Of a stretch of DNA of 64,000 nucleotides, positions 43,388-51,075 are shown in pieces (position 1 is the first letter of the stretch; each line of letters opens with the position of its first letter). The stretch is from Lachnospiraceae bacterium Marseille-Q4251 (lineage in GTDB: Bacteria; Bacillota; Clostridia; Lachnospirales; Lachnospiraceae), in contig JAGTTO010000001.1 in NCBI GenBank assembly GCA_018223435.1, positions 3,782,001-3,846,000 on the forward strand. The letters are read 5' to 3'. Made by a program: the position numbers and the translations under genes. Below the pieces are notes generated by a model. That model did not search any database. It was not told the DNA's origin and saw only the letters and a program-made list of their open reading frames with translations.

Positions 43388-43420
43388 GGTGCTAAACGTG
43401 TGCCACTGGCACACAGCACC
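43388..43420. terminator. Strong hairpin after mscS
   Basis: GGTGCT (43388-43393) pairs with AGCACC (43415-43420), and GTGTGCC with GGCACAC around ACT. It begins two bases beyond the mscS stop. No T-run follows on the minus strand, so it may protect the transcript end rather than terminate. Confidence 0.5.
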
Positions 43421-43422
43421 TG

Positions 43423-44319
43423 CTATCGCATGTGTATATCCATCTGCGGATAGGGGATCTCGATTCCTTCCGCATCGAAAGTGAGCTTGATCTCCTCTAA
43501 AAGCTTCCAGCGAGTGGGCCAGTAGTTTTCTGTTTTCACTTGGGCCCGGAGGCCGAGGATCACGGCGCTGTCAGCGAGGTCGTTCACGAAGACCACATGC
43601 TCCTCCTCCGTGAGAATCCGGGGCTCTTCCCGAAGAAGCCGCTCTAGAATCGCTTTGGCTTTCTTAAGATCCGCTGAGTAGGAGATTCCGACCTTCAGCT
43701 CCAGAAGCCGGAAATCATTGGAGGTCACATTGGTGAGGCTGTTATTGGCCAGAAGGCCGTTTGGAAGAATGATGACTTTCTTGTCAATGGTGGAAAGCCG
43801 GGTGTAGAAGATATGGATTTCTTCTACAGTTCCTTCATTTCCTTTATTGTCTTCCCGGATGTAGTCACCGACAACGAAGGGTTTTAAAAGCAGGATCTGG
43901 ATGCCGCCGGCTAGATTTGACAGACTCTCCTGAAGAGCCAGGCTGACCGCTACGCCGGCAGAGGCAATGACTGCAGCGATGGAAGTGGAGGGAACGCCCA
44001 GGTTCTGAATGATGATAAACAGGAGCAGGGTGTAGAGGAGAAATTTCAGCAGAGAATCGATAAATTGCTCTACGCCTGTATCTGCACTGGAACGTTCAAT
44101 GGAGCGGCGGACGATACGCCGGATCCAGCGGATCAGAAAACGGCCGACAAAGAAGATCAACAGCGAAAAACCGATCTCCACACCGAAGGAGATCAAATCG
44201 GGAACATGTTCATTCCAGAAGGAGATCCAGCGGTTGGTCTTTGTCACTACCTGCTCCGTGACTTCCGAGGTGATTTGTGCCGCGTTCAGATCGGAAGAAG
44301 TGAGGAGATTGTAATTCAT
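43423..44319 (-). CDS. mscS: Small-conductance mechanosensitive channel (MscS family)
   Basis: 298 residues. Three transmembrane helices lie within 35-155. The pore helix SIAAVIASAGVAVSLALQESLSNLAGGI has the Gly/Ala pattern of MscS TM3. The beta domain (PFVVGDYIREDNKGNEGTVEEIHIFYTRL, then ILPNGLLANNSLTN) and the C-terminal cytosolic cage domain are intact. It releases solutes during hypo-osmotic shock. AAAGGA precedes the ATG. Same strand as the M42 peptidase 71 bases upstream. Confidence 0.92.
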   Translation of the reverse strand: MNYNLLTSSDLNAAQITSEVTEQVVTKTNRWISFWNEHVPDLISFGVEIGFSLLIFFVGRFLIRWIRRIVRRSIERSSADTGVEQFIDSLLKFLLYTLLLFIIIQNLGVPSTSIAAVIASAGVAVSLALQESLSNLAGGIQILLLKPFVVGDYIREDNKGNEGTVEEIHIFYTRLSTIDKKVIILPNGLLANNSLTNVTSNDFRLLELKVGISYSADLKKAKAILERLLREEPRILTEEEHVVFVNDLADSAVILGLRAQVKTENYWPTRWKLLEEIKLTFDAEGIEIPYPQMDIHMR

Positions 44320-44390
44320 GGAAGATTCCTTTCATCGGCAGGTCCGGAGACCTGCCTGGAAAAATTCAGCCGACATCTTCTGTGGAAAGA

Positions 44391-45416
44391 TCAGCCGATA
44401 TAGGCAGCCAGAAGTTTCAGTGTATTTTCCACGCCGTCTTTATGGCTTCTCTCATAGCCGTGGGAAGCGTAGACGCCGGGGCCGATGAGGCCGTGGCGGA
44501 GATCATAGCCGGCTCTTAAAGCGGCGTCCGCGTCAGATCCGTAGAAGGGATAAACGTCGGCTGCGAAACCGATGCCGTTTTCCTTTGCAGCCCTGATGAG
44601 GCCGGTAACGGTCTGATAGCTGTAGGGGCCTGCGCTGTCTTTCACACAGATGGAAACCTCGCGCTCGGTGCAGGCCAGGCCGTTTCCGACGCAGCCCATA
44701 TCCACGGAAAGGAACTCCACGGTGCCTTCAGGAACGGAACCGCAGCCGCCGTGACCGACTTCCTCAAAAACCGTGATGTGCTGGTAAATTTTTCTCGGGA
44801 GAGTGATGTGCTCGTCCTTCAGATATTTGGCGTAGCCCAGAAGAATGGCAGTGCTCAGTTTGTCATCCAGGAAACGGCTCTTGATGTAGCCGGAGGAAGT
44901 GATCGTGGTTCTCGGATCGAAGCAGACGAAATTTCCGGTCATGATGCCCAGTTTTTCCACATCTTCTTTGGAAGAAACAGGCTCGTCGATGACTACCTCC
45001 ACGGTGTCCCAGGAACGGGCGGTGTCGCTGTATTTTCCGTTTACATGAATGGAAGCGTCGATGAGCTGCAGGGTGCCGTCGTAGCAGGCACCGTCATAGG
45101 TGCGGATGCGGACGTTTTCTGCCTCGGCGTTGTTGGCATTCATGCCGCCGATGTTGGTGATGCGGAGTCTTCCATCGCCTTTTACCTCGGCAACCATGCC
45201 GCCTAGGGTGTCCACATGGGCTGCCAGAAGAATGGCCTCGCCCTCGCCGCCAAGATCAGCCAGGACGCCGCCCTTCCCGGTGAGCCTGGCCTTGTAGCCC
45301 AGACGCTTGTATTCCTCTAAAAGATAAGCGGTCACTTCGGCGGTGTAGCCTGACGGACTGTCGATGGCGAGCAGATTCTTGGCCTGCTCCAGAATGTAAT
45401 CTACATAGTTGTTCAT
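44391..45416 (-). CDS. M42-family metallopeptidase (glutamyl aminopeptidase type)
   Basis: 341 residues. The dinuclear metal site is visible: LAAHVDTLGG, then SRFLDDKLSTAILLG, the catalytic FEEVGHGG, VDMG, and a late GPGVYASHGYERSH. The fold has the PDZ-like insert typical of M42 proteins. It probably trims cytosolic peptides. I start at the ATG at 45416, with GGAGG ten bases upstream. A TTG two codons earlier is too near the site. Confidence 0.9.
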   Translation of the reverse strand: MNNYVDYILEQAKNLLAIDSPSGYTAEVTAYLLEEYKRLGYKARLTGKGGVLADLGGEGEAILLAAHVDTLGGMVAEVKGDGRLRITNIGGMNANNAEAENVRIRTYDGACYDGTLQLIDASIHVNGKYSDTARSWDTVEVVIDEPVSSKEDVEKLGIMTGNFVCFDPRTTITSSGYIKSRFLDDKLSTAILLGYAKYLKDEHITLPRKIYQHITVFEEVGHGGCGSVPEGTVEFLSVDMGCVGNGLACTEREVSICVKDSAGPYSYQTVTGLIRAAKENGIGFAADVYPFYGSDADAALRAGYDLRHGLIGPGVYASHGYERSHKDGVENTLKLLAAYIG

Positions 45417-45675
45417 TTTCAAAAATCCTCCTTTAATGCGTCAAAAGCCAGCTGTTCTGCGCCTGTGACGCTCCCACAGCTGCCGACCGCATTCGTAATC
45501 CGGGCTATCGCCCTGCTTACTCATACGGTCTAGCCCGTCCGATATCCATGGATTCGCTCATGCAAGCATGGCTCATGGCTGCCGTCCGGGACTTTTATAG
45601 TAAAATGTAGCATATTTGCACCTTTCCCGCAAGAGAAGTTCACAGAAAATTCAGAAAAAAAGTGAGGGAGAGCGA
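45417..45675. other. Non-coding interval rich in short hairpins
   Basis: No gene is seen. Stretches such as CATGC-AA-GCATG near 45565 and GGGCTATCGCCC near 45507 form small stems, and phrases like GCTCATGCAAG resemble the spacer DNA near 43360. It may carry a dispersed intergenic repeat and the leader of the minus-strand peptidase gene. Confidence 0.45.
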
Positions 45676-45704
45676 TTGACTTTTTTCTATTAGAATAGTA
45701 TCTT
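45676..45704 (+). promoter_or_regulatory. Promoter of the DUF5685/J-domain pair
   Basis: TTGACT (45676-45681), 17-base spacer, TATCTT (45699-45704). Confidence 0.7.
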
Positions 45705-45751
45705 GTAAAGATGTATTAGTAGATAAGTTAATGAGAGAAAGGAGGAGAGAC

Positions 45752-46627
45752 ATGTTCGGATATGTGATGATAAACAAAGGTGATTTGAAGGTCCGGGAGC
45801 TGGAGACCTACCAGTCTTTTTACTGCGGCCTCTGTCAGAAGCTGAAGGAGCGCTACGGCCTGTCCGGCCAGCTGACTTTAAGCTACGATCTGACCTTTGT
45901 GGTGATGCTGCTCACAGGCCTTTACGAGCCGAAGGTGAAAAAAGGGACCACCCACTGCGTCATCCATCCTTTGAAGAAACAGCCGATCCAGGTGGATGTC
46001 TTCTCAGATTATGCGGCGGACATGAGCATTCTTCTCAACTATTATAAATGCATGGATGACTGGGCTGACGAGCAGAAGATCGACCGGCGGCTTTTTGCAG
46101 AGCTGCTGAAACGGAAATTCGGAGGTCTGGAGGCTTCCTATTCCGGAAAAGCGGAGAAGGTGAAAGAGCTTCTGGACAAGCTTTCTGCGGGAGAGGCGGA
46201 AAATTCGTCGGACCTCGATTATATGGCAGGGATTTTCGGCGAGATCATGGCGGAAATCCTGGCCTGGCGAGAGGATGAATGGAAAGAAAACCTTCGGAGG
46301 ATGGGCTTTTTCCTGGGAAAATTTATCTATCTCTGTGATGCCTACGAGGATTTGGAGGAAGATCTGACGGAAGGCCGTTACAATCCCCTGACAAAGCTCA
46401 GTGAGGGAAAGGATTTTGAGGAAAACTGCCGCGGAATCCTGACCATGATGGCGGCGGAATGTTCCAGAGAGTTTGAGAAGCTCCCAATCATCGAATACAC
46501 CGGCATCCTCAGAAACATCCTGTATTCCGGCATCTGGGTCCGGTACGAGAAAGCCAGAAAGAAACGGACGGAAGAGAAGTCCGATACCAATAAGAAGAAA
46601 ATGATCCGGAAGCGGAGGAGTTTATGA
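45752..46627 (+). CDS. DUF5685 family protein
   Basis: 291 residues, no signal or membrane segment. The phrases [50 protein letters not shown] and [23 protein letters not shown] are typical of DUF5685. The all-helical pattern with an acidic [10 protein letters not shown] resembles isoprenoid synthase-like folds, but catalytic activity is unproven. The ATG at 45752 follows AAGGAGG. It overlaps the J-domain gene by 4 bases, so the two products are made together and may form a chaperone-client or co-chaperone unit. Confidence 0.75.
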   Translation: MFGYVMINKGDLKVRELETYQSFYCGLCQKLKERYGLSGQLTLSYDLTFVVMLLTGLYEPKVKKGTTHCVIHPLKKQPIQVDVFSDYAADMSILLNYYKCMDDWADEQKIDRRLFAELLKRKFGGLEASYSGKAEKVKELLDKLSAGEAENSSDLDYMAGIFGEIMAEILAWREDEWKENLRRMGFFLGKFIYLCDAYEDLEEDLTEGRYNPLTKLSEGKDFEENCRGILTMMAAECSREFEKLPIIEYTGILRNILYSGIWVRYEKARKKRTEEKSDTNKKKMIRKRRSL

Positions 46628-47292
46628 GAGATCCATATCAGGTGCTGGGTGTGTCGAGAGACGCAACAGAGGAAGAAATCAAGAAAGCATATAAAAAACT
46701 GAGCCGGAAATACCATCCGGACGCCAATATCAACAACCCAAACAAAGACCAGGCGGAGGAAAAATTCAAGGAGATCCAGCAGGCCTACCAGCAGATCATG
46801 AAGGAGCGGACCGAAGGCTATTCCGGCAGTTCCTCTTACGGACCAGGAAGCAGCAGAGGCGGCTACTACGGCGGTTTCGACGACTTCTTCGGGGGCGGTT
46901 ACAGCAGAGCTCAGGAGAGCCAGAGTGAAGAGGACGTCCACCTTCAGGCGGCGGCCAATTACCTTCGGAACGGCTACTATCAGCAGGCATACAATGTGCT
47001 GAACGGCATGAAAGACCGGACGGCCCGATGGTATTATTACAGCGCCCAGGCCAATTCCGGACTGGGAAACAATGTGGCGGCCATGGAGGCGGCGAGGCAG
47101 GCCGTCAATCTGGAGCCCAACAACGTGGAGTACAGGAATTTCCTGAATATGCTTCAGAACGGGGGCAGCTGGTACCAGACGAGACAGTCCTCTTACGGAA
47201 ATCCTCTCGACGGCGGCGATATGTGTACGAAGCTCTGCTGCGCGAACCTCATGCTGAACGCCCTCTGCGGAGGCGGCTTCTGCTGCTGCTAA
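46624..47292 (+). CDS. J-domain protein with a helical-repeat region and Cys-rich end
   Basis: 222 residues. The N-terminal J domain (1-70) has [21 protein letters not shown] and the HPD triad in KYHPDAN. A Gly/Ser/Tyr-rich hinge follows. Helices at about 105-180 ([35 protein letters not shown]) look like two TPR units. The end is unusual: [19 protein letters not shown] followed by a last run of cysteines, eight Cys in about 25 residues. That could be a metal site or membrane-associating tail. There is no zinc-finger or DnaJ C-terminal domain, so this is a specialised co-chaperone. Confidence 0.85.
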   Translation: MRDPYQVLGVSRDATEEEIKKAYKKLSRKYHPDANINNPNKDQAEEKFKEIQQAYQQIMKERTEGYSGSSSYGPGSSRGGYYGGFDDFFGGGYSRAQESQSEEDVHLQAAANYLRNGYYQQAYNVLNGMKDRTARWYYYSAQANSGLGNNVAAMEAARQAVNLEPNNVEYRNFLNMLQNGGSWYQTRQSSYGNPLDGGDMCTKLCCANLMLNALCGGGFCCC

Positions 47293-47365
47293 AATGTTCA
47301 GAGCCACCTCCAAAATGCTACGCATTTCGTCTGTTTGGCGTATTTAACAAAAATATTGATTTTTG

Positions 47366-47418
47366 GACTGCCAGGGTTTATGATGGCAGTCGGGAATGGT
47401 GTTCAGGCAGAAAGCCTG
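47366..47418 (+). other. Two hairpins between the J-domain gene and ddh
   Basis: GACTGCCA (47366-47373) with TGGCAGTC (47384-47391), then CAGGC-AGAAA-GCCTG (47404-47418). There is no T-run, and the lysine-riboswitch core is not seen. They lie in the leader of ddh and may be processing or attenuation elements. Confidence 0.4.
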
Positions 47419-47453
47419 GCATCTCCGTATAAAAATTACAAGGAGTGAAGGAA

Positions 47454-48440
47454 ATGAAGACAAGAATTGGTATTGCAGGTTATGGTAATCTCGGCCGCGG
47501 CGTAGAATTTGCCGTTGCTCAGAATCCGGATACAGAGCTTGTGGCTGTATTTACCAGAAGAAACCCGGAAACCGTGAAGATTCAGACAGAGGGCGTAAAG
47601 GTTTATCCGATCGCCGAGGCGGCTTCTCACAAAGATGAGATCGATGTGCTGATTCTCTGCGGCGGAAGCGCAACTGATCTTCCGGTACAGACACCGGAGC
47701 TGGCAAAGAACTTCAACGTTATCGACAGCTTTGATACCCACGCAAGAATCCCGGAGCATTTTGCCGATGTGGACAAGGCCTGCAAAGAAGGACACACTGT
47801 GGGAATCATTTCCGTGGGTTGGGATCCGGGACTGTTTTCCCTGAACCGTATCTACGCAGAGTCCATTCTTCCGAACGGTAAGACCTATACCTTCTGGGGC
47901 AAGGGCGTCAGCCAGGGCCATTCCGATGCGATCCGCCGGGTAGCCGGAGTAAAACGCGGCATCCAGTACACGATTCCGGTACCGGAAGCAGTGGAAGAGG
48001 TTCGTGCCTGCAAGAATCCGGAGCTGACCACCAGACAGAAACACACCAGAGAGTGCTTCATTGTGGCTGAGGAAGGCGCAGATCTTCAGAAAATTGAGGA
48101 AGAGATCAAGACCATGCCCAACTATTTCTCCGATTATGATACCACCGTTCATTTCATCAGCGAGGAAGAGTTCGACAGAGACCACACAGCAATGCCTCAC
48201 GGCGGTTTCGTGATCCGCACCGGAAAGACCGGCAAGGGCGAGAACACCGATCAGCTCATCGAGTATTCCTTAAAGCTTGGTTCCAACCCGGAATTTACCT
48301 CCAGCGTTCTGGTGGCTTATGCAAGAGCCGCTCATCGCATGGCTTCCGAGGGACAGACCGGCTGCAAGACCGTTTTCGATGTGGCTCCGGCTTACCTTTC
48401 CCCGTTAAGCGGCGAGGAGCTTCGCGCCCATCTCTTATAA
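47454..48440 (+). CDS. ddh: meso-Diaminopimelate dehydrogenase
   Basis: Makes meso-diaminopimelate from tetrahydrodipicolinate, ammonia and NADPH, the one-step branch of lysine and peptidoglycan synthesis. The N-terminal Rossmann motif is RIGIAGYGNLGRGVEFAV. ILCGGSATDLPVQTPELAKNFNVIDSFDTHARIPEH and the substrate-binding SVGWDPGLFSLNR and GKGVSQGHSDAIRRVAGV are diagnostic. 328 residues. I use the ATG at 47454; a GTG at 47445 would leave no gap after AAGGAG. Confidence 0.95.
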   Translation: MKTRIGIAGYGNLGRGVEFAVAQNPDTELVAVFTRRNPETVKIQTEGVKVYPIAEAASHKDEIDVLILCGGSATDLPVQTPELAKNFNVIDSFDTHARIPEHFADVDKACKEGHTVGIISVGWDPGLFSLNRIYAESILPNGKTYTFWGKGVSQGHSDAIRRVAGVKRGIQYTIPVPEAVEEVRACKNPELTTRQKHTRECFIVAEEGADLQKIEEEIKTMPNYFSDYDTTVHFISEEEFDRDHTAMPHGGFVIRTGKTGKGENTDQLIEYSLKLGSNPEFTSSVLVAYARAAHRMASEGQTGCKTVFDVAPAYLSPLSGEELRAHLL

Positions 48441-48453
48441 GAAGTGCAAAAAA

Positions 48454-48489
48454 GGACCCTTTTTTAGACAAAAGGGGTTCTTTTTTTTT
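48454..48489 (+). terminator. Terminator after ddh
   Basis: GGACCCTTTT pairs with AAAAGGGGTTC with one bulged G, and nine T follow. Confidence 0.8.
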
Positions 48490-48561
48490 ACCATGGAATC
48501 GTGTAAGATAAAGATACCTTAAGAAATTCGGAAAACCTGTGAAACAAGGAGGAACTTTATC

Positions 48562-49818
48562 ATGACAACAAAAGAAAGATATGAATCCGCGAAGGAGCTT
48601 TACGCATCCATTGGCGTGAATACGGATAAAGCCATAGAGACCCTGAAAAAGATTCCAATTTCCCTGCATTGCTGGCAGGGCGACGATGTGACCGGTTTTG
48701 ACCACGATGGTCCTCTGACCGGCGGTATTCAGGCTACCGGAAACTATCCCGGAAAAGCCAGAAATCCCCAGGAACTCATGGACGACATCGACGAAGTCTT
48801 AAAGCTCGTTCCCGGCAAACACAAACTGAATCTCCATGCAAGCTACGCCATCTTTGAGCCCGGCGAGTTTGTAGACAGAGACAAACTGGAGCCGAAGCAT
48901 TTTGCAAAATGGGTAGAGTTCGCAAAAGAAAGAGGCCTGGGCCTTGACTTCAACCCCACCTGCTTCGCTCACCCGAAGGTAAAAGACAACCTGACCCTCT
49001 CAAGCCCCGATGAGGAGACCCGCCAGTTCTGGATTCGTCATTGCCAGGCCTGCATCCGCATCTCCGAGTATTTTGCTGATGAGCTGGGTGTTCCCTGCGC
49101 TATGAATATCTGGATTCCGGACGGCTACAAGGATATCCCGGCAGACCGTCTGGGACCGAGAGCAAGATTTAAAGATTCTCTGGATCAGATCCTGGCTATT
49201 CCTTATGACAAGAGCAAGGTTTATGTATGCCTGGAGTCCAAGGTATTCGGTATCGGCCTTGAGTCATACACCGTAGGTTCCAGCGAGTTTACCATCAACT
49301 ATGCTGCAAGAAACGGCATCATCAGCCTGATGGACAACGGTCATTATCATCCGACCGAGGTGGTGTCCGACAAGATTTCCTCCATGCTGCTCTTCAACGA
49401 CAAGATCGCTCTCCATGTGACCCGTCCGGTGCGCTGGGACAGCGACCATGTAGTGCTCTTTGACGACGAGACTCGCGAGATCGCAAAAGAGATCGTGAGA
49501 AACGACGCCATCGACCGCGTGCTTCTGGCTCTGGACTTCTTCGATGCCAGCATCAACCGTATCTCCGCCTGGGTAAACGGTATGAGAAATCTGCAGAAAG
49601 CCCTTCTGTATGCTCTGCTTACTCCGAATGCCCGCTTGAAAGAGCTTCAGAACGAGAGCAACTTCACCGAGCTTATGACCATCCAGGAAGAGCTGAAGGT
49701 TTATCCCTTCGGTGATGTATGGAACTACTTCTGCGAGGCCAACGGTGTTCCCGAGAGAGAAGACTGGTTTAAAGAGGTAAAATGCTACGAGGACGAAGTT
49801 CTCTCCAGGAGAAACTAA
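48562..49818 (+). CDS. rhaA: L-rhamnose isomerase
   Basis: Converts L-rhamnose to L-rhamnulose. 418 residues, normal length. The family signature is clear: PISLHCWQGDDVTGFD at the start, then ATGNYPGKARNPQELM, NLHASYA, GLDFNPTCFAHPK and DNGHYHPTE, with Glu, Asp and His metal ligands. AAGGAGG precedes the ATG. It stands alone with its own terminator; no rhaB or rhaD is adjacent, but an AraC regulator follows 140 bases later, which may control it. Confidence 0.95.
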   Translation: MTTKERYESAKELYASIGVNTDKAIETLKKIPISLHCWQGDDVTGFDHDGPLTGGIQATGNYPGKARNPQELMDDIDEVLKLVPGKHKLNLHASYAIFEPGEFVDRDKLEPKHFAKWVEFAKERGLGLDFNPTCFAHPKVKDNLTLSSPDEETRQFWIRHCQACIRISEYFADELGVPCAMNIWIPDGYKDIPADRLGPRARFKDSLDQILAIPYDKSKVYVCLESKVFGIGLESYTVGSSEFTINYAARNGIISLMDNGHYHPTEVVSDKISSMLLFNDKIALHVTRPVRWDSDHVVLFDDETREIAKEIVRNDAIDRVLLALDFFDASINRISAWVNGMRNLQKALLYALLTPNARLKELQNESNFTELMTIQEELKVYPFGDVWNYFCEANGVPEREDWFKEVKCYEDEVLSRRN

Positions 49819-49834
49819 AATCTGATCGAAAAGC

Positions 49835-49872
49835 AAAGCCCTGTGTCTGAAAATGGACGCGGGGCTTTTTTA
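49835..49872 (+). terminator. Terminator after rhaA
   Basis: AAAGCCC and GTGTC pair with GACGC and GGGGCTTT (49861-49868), followed by more T. Confidence 0.85.
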
Positions 49873-49958
49873 AAATAGGGAAAAAGCTTCCCGCTCTTGC
49901 ATGCTCCGCCGGATTATGGTAGCCTATGAAAAAAGACAAAAGGACGTAATCAAAGACT

Positions 49959-50942
49959 ATGCGAGAAGAATTACTGGAAAAACTTCGGGCCATTACGCCA
50001 GAGGAGGAGAAAATCCTGGCCGGGGAAGAGGGCGTGGACAGGACTCTTTATACATCAGGAAAAGATTTCACGGTGGACAGCAGGAAGATGCTGGAGCGGG
50101 GAGAACTCATCAATGTGAGAACCCACACCCGCTTTGTCCATTTTCCAGAGCACAGGCACAATTATGTGGAGGTGCTCTACACCTGCGAGGGGACAATTAC
50201 CAACATCATCGGGGGAAAAGAGGTGGCCGTGAAAAAAGGCGAGCTTCTCTTTCTCAACCAGTTCACGCGCCACGAGATCCTTCCGGCGGGGAGAGACGAT
50301 ATCGCGATCAATTTTATCATTCTGCCGGAATTTTTTGACGTGGCCTATGAGATGATCGGAAACAACAGCGTGCTGACGGATTTTCTCGTGAATCTTTTGA
50401 GGAAGGACGAGGAGAAGGGAGAATTTCTCCATTTCAGGGTCTCGGAGGTGCTGCAGATTCAGAATCTCCTGGAAAATATGATCGATTCCCTGGTTTCCGG
50501 GAAAAAAGACCAGAACCGGATCAACCAGATCACGATGGGACTTCTGTTTCTCTATCTCAGTGAGTCCGTCCAGCTGGCCAAAATGCGGAGGCAGGACCGG
50601 TACGAGGATGTGCTGGTGATGACCGTGCTGGAATATATTGAGCAGAACTACCGGACCGCCTCCCTCTCGGAACTCTGCGACCGCTTACGGCTGCCCATAC
50701 ACACCTTAAGCCGGATGATCAAAAGGGGCACCGGGGCCAATTTTACAGAGCTTCTCCAGAGAAAAAGGCTCAGCAAAGCGGTTCAGCTTCTCTGTGACAC
50801 CTCCCTTTCCGTGAACGATATCATCGCGGCGGTGGGCTATGAGAACAACAGCTATTTTCACCGTGTTTTCCGGGAGCGCTACCAGCTGACCCCCAAGGAA
50901 TTCCGGAAAAAGAACAGTGCCGGAGGCCAGGTACGCCTGTAA
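49959..50942 (+). CDS. AraC-family regulator with a cupin sensor domain
   Basis: 327 residues. The N-terminal cupin domain (about 45-140) has HFPEHRHNYVEVLYTCEGT and GELLFLNQFTRHEI. The C-terminal double helix-turn-helix (about 220-315) has LSELCDRLRLPIHTLSRMIKRGTGANFTELLQRKRL and VNDIIAAVGYENNSYFHRVFRERYQLTPKEFR. The sensor type usually binds a sugar. Proximity to rhaA suggests rhamnose response, but that is inference. Confidence 0.9.
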   Translation: MREELLEKLRAITPEEEKILAGEEGVDRTLYTSGKDFTVDSRKMLERGELINVRTHTRFVHFPEHRHNYVEVLYTCEGTITNIIGGKEVAVKKGELLFLNQFTRHEILPAGRDDIAINFIILPEFFDVAYEMIGNNSVLTDFLVNLLRKDEEKGEFLHFRVSEVLQIQNLLENMIDSLVSGKKDQNRINQITMGLLFLYLSESVQLAKMRRQDRYEDVLVMTVLEYIEQNYRTASLSELCDRLRLPIHTLSRMIKRGTGANFTELLQRKRLSKAVQLLCDTSLSVNDIIAAVGYENNSYFHRVFRERYQLTPKEFRKKNSAGGQVRL

Positions 50943-50992
50943 ATACGGGCTTTCCGGGAAATCCGTTAAAAAAGTATAAATTTCCGAATAAT

Positions 50993-51053
50993 TATTGACT
51001 AATGGTCATTTCTGTAGTAGAGTAGCAACTGTGCAAAATGACTGATGGTCATT
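50993..51053 (+). promoter_or_regulatory. MMPL promoter with tandem TetR-like operators
   Basis: TTGACT (50995-51000), 17-base spacer, TAGAGT (51018-51023). The dyad TTGACTAATGGTCA overlaps the -35, and AATGACTGATGGTCATT (51037-51053) lies downstream of the start point. The two sites share GACTRATGGTC. No TetR gene is adjacent. Confidence 0.75.
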
Positions 51054-51075
51054 AACTACGAGGAGGAATAGAAAT

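Noticed and set aside
47028..47432. 134-codon plus-strand frame
   Set aside because: It overlaps the J-domain gene in another frame and has no similarity or ribosome site.
47293..47453. Lysine riboswitch or T-box ahead of ddh
   Set aside because: Only two simple hairpins are present; neither the conserved lysine-riboswitch core nor the T-box TGGNACC sequence is seen. T-boxes were also looked for and not seen before hisS, aspS and leuD.
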